Source: Propionibacteriaceae bacterium
GTDB lineage: Bacteria; Actinomycetota; Actinomycetes; Propionibacteriales; Propionibacteriaceae
NCBI GenBank assembly: GCA_009778875.1
Contig: WRFI01000006.1
Span: 1 to 33,980 of the forward strand
Direction of reading: 5' to 3'
Length of the DNA stretch: 33,980 nucleotides
Part shown: piece after piece, positions 32,219 through 33,980 of the stretch
How the letters are laid out: each line of letters opens with the position of its first letter
Position numbering within the stretch: position 1 is the first letter of the stretch
Program-made: the position numbers and the translations under genes
Notes under the pieces: generated by a model
Databases searched by the model: none
Seen by the model: only the letters and a program-made list of their open reading frames with translations
What the model was told of the DNA's origin: nothing

Positions 32219-33337
32219 ATGACTGACAAACCCGCCATGTTGGTGCTGGAGGACGGCACCACGTTCGAGGGCGTGGCTTTCGGGGCAATCGGTGAAACCG
32301 TCGGTGAGGCCGTCTTCAACACCGCCATGACGGGCTACCAGGAGACACTGACCGACCCCAGCTATCACCGTCAGGTGGTGGTGGCGACGGCACCGCAGAT
32401 CGGCAACACCGGCTGGAATGACGAGGACGACGAGTCCGCCCGCATTTGGGTGGCCGGTTACGTCGTGCGGGATCCGTCACCGCGGCCCTCCAACTGGCGT
32501 TCCAAGAGGAGCCTGGAAGACGAACTGAGGGCTCAGGGCATCGTCGGGGCGGCCGGCATCGACACCAGGGAGCTGACCAGGCATCTTCGCGACAAGGGCG
32601 CCATGCGGGTTGGTGTGTCGTCGCTGCAAACCACGGCGGACGCGCTGTTGGAAAAGGTTCTGGCCAGCCCGCCGATGGCGGGTGCCAACCTGGTGGGTGA
32701 CGTCACCACCGCGCAGCCCTATTTGGTGGCGGCTGTGGGGGAACCTCGCTTCAAGGTGGCGGCCATCGACCTCGGGATCAAGTCCAACACACCGCGCCTG
32801 ATGACGCGCCGGGGCATGGAGGTCCACGTCCTGCCGGCCACCTCGTCGATCAAGGACATCGCGGCCTTGAAACCAGACGGGGTGTTCTTCAGCAACGGCC
32901 CGGGCGACCCGTCGACGGCCGATGACATCATGGCGTTGACGCAGCGGGTACTGGACGCCGGCTACCCGATGTTCGGCATCTGCCTTGGCCATCAGGTGTT
33001 CGCGCGGGCCCTCGGCTTGAGCACCTACAAGTTGGCCTTCGGGCACCGTGGCATCAACCAGCCCGTCAAAGATCTGACCACCGGGCAGGTGGCGATCACG
33101 GCTCACAACCATGGTTTCGCCGTGACACCCGATGGAGACATGACAAGCGGTTTCGGTCAGGCCAGGGTCAGCCACATCTGTCTCAACGACAACGTCGTGG
33201 AGGGCTTGGAGCTGCGGCGAGACGGCAAGCTGGCCGCCTTCTCCGTGCAGTACCACCCGGAGGCGGCCGCCGGTCCGCACGACGCCGAGCACCTGTTCGA
33301 CCGCTTCGCGGCGTTGATGGGGGAGGCCCATGCCTAA
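32219..33337 (+). CDS. carA: Carbamoyl-phosphate synthase small (glutaminase) subunit
   Basis: 372 residues, ATG preceded by GGAAGGA. It hydrolyses glutamine and passes ammonia to the CarB subunit for carbamoyl phosphate, used in arginine and pyrimidine synthesis. The N-terminal CPSase domain (1-140) has [13 protein letters not shown], a [18 protein letters not shown] stretch and [18 protein letters not shown]. The class I glutaminase domain has the nucleophile C255 in GICLGHQ and H346/E348 in QYHPE, completing the catalytic triad. Length is typical. The end overlaps the carB start by eight bases. In other actinobacteria pyrR, pyrB and pyrC usually stand between nusB and carA; they are missing here. 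Confidence 0.96.
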   Translation: MTDKPAMLVLEDGTTFEGVAFGAIGETVGEAVFNTAMTGYQETLTDPSYHRQVVVATAPQIGNTGWNDEDDESARIWVAGYVVRDPSPRPSNWRSKRSLEDELRAQGIVGAAGIDTRELTRHLRDKGAMRVGVSSLQTTADALLEKVLASPPMAGANLVGDVTTAQPYLVAAVGEPRFKVAAIDLGIKSNTPRLMTRRGMEVHVLPATSSIKDIAALKPDGVFFSNGPGDPSTADDIMALTQRVLDAGYPMFGICLGHQVFARALGLSTYKLAFGHRGINQPVKDLTTGQVAITAHNHGFAVTPDGDMTSGFGQARVSHICLNDNVVEGLELRRDGKLAAFSVQYHPEAAAGPHDAEHLFDRFAALMGEAHA

Positions 33338-33980
33338 GCGCACAGACATCTCGTCCATCTTGGTCATCGGGTCTGGGCCCATCGTCATCGGCCAGGCCGC
33401 CGAGTTCGACTATTCCGGCACCCAAGCCTGCCGGGTGCTGCGGGCCGAGGGCTTCCGGGTCATCCTTGTCAACTCAAACCCGGCCACAATCATGACCGAC
33501 CCCGAGTTCGCCGACGCCACCTACATCGAGCCGATCACCCCGGACGTGCTTGAGCGCGTCATCGAGGCCGAGCGCCCGAACGCGCTGCTGGCCACCCTGG
33601 GCGGACAGACGGCGCTGAACGCCGCCGTCGCCCTGCATGAACGCGGCGTGCTTGAGCGCTTCGGCGTCGAGCTGATCGGGGCGTCAATCGAGGCCATCCA
33701 GCGGGGTGAGGATCGGCAGGCATTCAAGCAGATCGTCGAGAACATCCACGGGATCGAGGGCGGAGACCCGGAGGTGGCCAGGTCGCATCTGTGCCACAGC
33801 GTCGATGAGGCGCTGGCGGCGGGGGACGATCTGGGCTTGCCGGTGGTGCTGCGACCCAGCTTCACGATGGGCGGGCTGGGCAGCGGGATTGCCCGGACGC
33901 GGGACGAGCTGGTGCAACTGGTCAGCGTCGGCCTGGAGGCTTCGCCGGTGACTCAGGTGCTGGTGGAAGAGTCGGTCATC
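33330..33980 (+). CDS. carB: Carbamoyl-phosphate synthase large subunit (partial, N-terminal 217 residues)
   Basis: Starts at ATG 33330 with GGGGGAGG upstream and runs off the right edge with no stop, covering 217 codons of a protein normally about 1070-1100 residues long. The start [20 protein letters not shown], then a [18 protein letters not shown] block, [22 protein letters not shown] and LGGQTALN are the standard N-terminal (carboxy-phosphate) domain of CarB. A segment [19 protein letters not shown] near 170-188 belongs to its ATP-grasp nucleotide site. It is coupled to carA through an eight-base overlap, ensuring balanced subunits. Confidence 0.96.
   Translation, partial: MPKRTDISSILVIGSGPIVIGQAAEFDYSGTQACRVLRAEGFRVILVNSNPATIMTDPEFADATYIEPITPDVLERVIEAERPNALLATLGGQTALNAAVALHERGVLERFGVELIGASIEAIQRGEDRQAFKQIVENIHGIEGGDPEVARSHLCHSVDEALAAGDDLGLPVVLRPSFTMGGLGSGIARTRDELVQLVSVGLEASPVTQVLVEESVI

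Overview
This is a high-GC window that is almost entirely coding. The gene families and gene order point to an actinobacterium. Evidence includes a WhiB protein beside a PdtaS-type histidine kinase, a zinc-anti-sigma (ZAS) SigR/RsrA pair, the 24-residue ribosomal protein bL37, a Kgd-type 2-oxoglutarate decarboxylase with a fused acyltransferase domain, and the block rpsB-tsf-pyrH-frr-cdsA-rlmN followed by dxr, ispG and a DUF4081-type acetyltransferase. The order aroA/rsgA, sigma factor, anti-sigma factor, pdtaS, whiB1 matches, from memory, the Rv3219-Rv3228 region of Mycobacterium tuberculosis. A ~1147-residue protein resembling pyrophosphate-dependent PEP carboxykinase suggests the propionibacterial side of the phylum; this placement is inference.

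Layout. (1) 1-2572, minus strand: start of hisN, then rsgA and aroA, which overlap by ATGA. (2) 2573-3581, plus strand: redox-stress sigma factor and its zinc-binding anti-sigma factor, behind a promoter that looks autoregulated. (3) 3603-5477: bL37 (minus), pdtaS (plus), whiB1 (minus). (4) 5554-11823, minus strand: kgd, two tandem GT87-type mannosyltransferase-like membrane enzymes and a tRNA-Arg(CCG). (5) 11876-15176, plus strand: lysA-hom-thrH, an aspartate-family amino-acid operon; hom carries a one-base frameshift. (6) 15204-20428, plus strand: translation, nucleotide and lipid block rpsB to rlmN, with a structured leader before rpsB. (7) 20459-28575, plus strand: PEPCK-like enzyme, dxr, a secreted wall-type protein, ispG, GNAT. 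(8) 28588-30504, minus strand: AbrB-type regulator and UbiB-family kinase. (9) 30618-33980, plus strand: small proline-rich membrane protein, efp, nusB, carA and the start of carB.

How the genes work together. Most are housekeeping genes for ribosome assembly and translation (rsgA, bL37, rpsB, tsf, frr, rlmN, efp), isoprenoid synthesis (dxr, ispG), lysine/threonine/aromatic/histidine synthesis, pyrimidine and arginine supply (pyrH, carAB), and phospholipid synthesis (cdsA). Stress and redox control is concentrated at 2.6-5.5 kb. Accessory or unusual content is modest: ThrH fused into the lysA-hom operon, the large PEPCK-like enzyme, a surface protein where many relatives carry the site-2 protease gene between dxr and ispG, a split hom gene, a 14-bp palindrome before lysA, a palindrome before the AbrB gene, and a recurring -10-like hexamer 6-7 bases before start codons that suggests leaderless transcripts. 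There is no gene-free stretch longer than 300 bases. I see no insertion sequence, prophage or CRISPR array.
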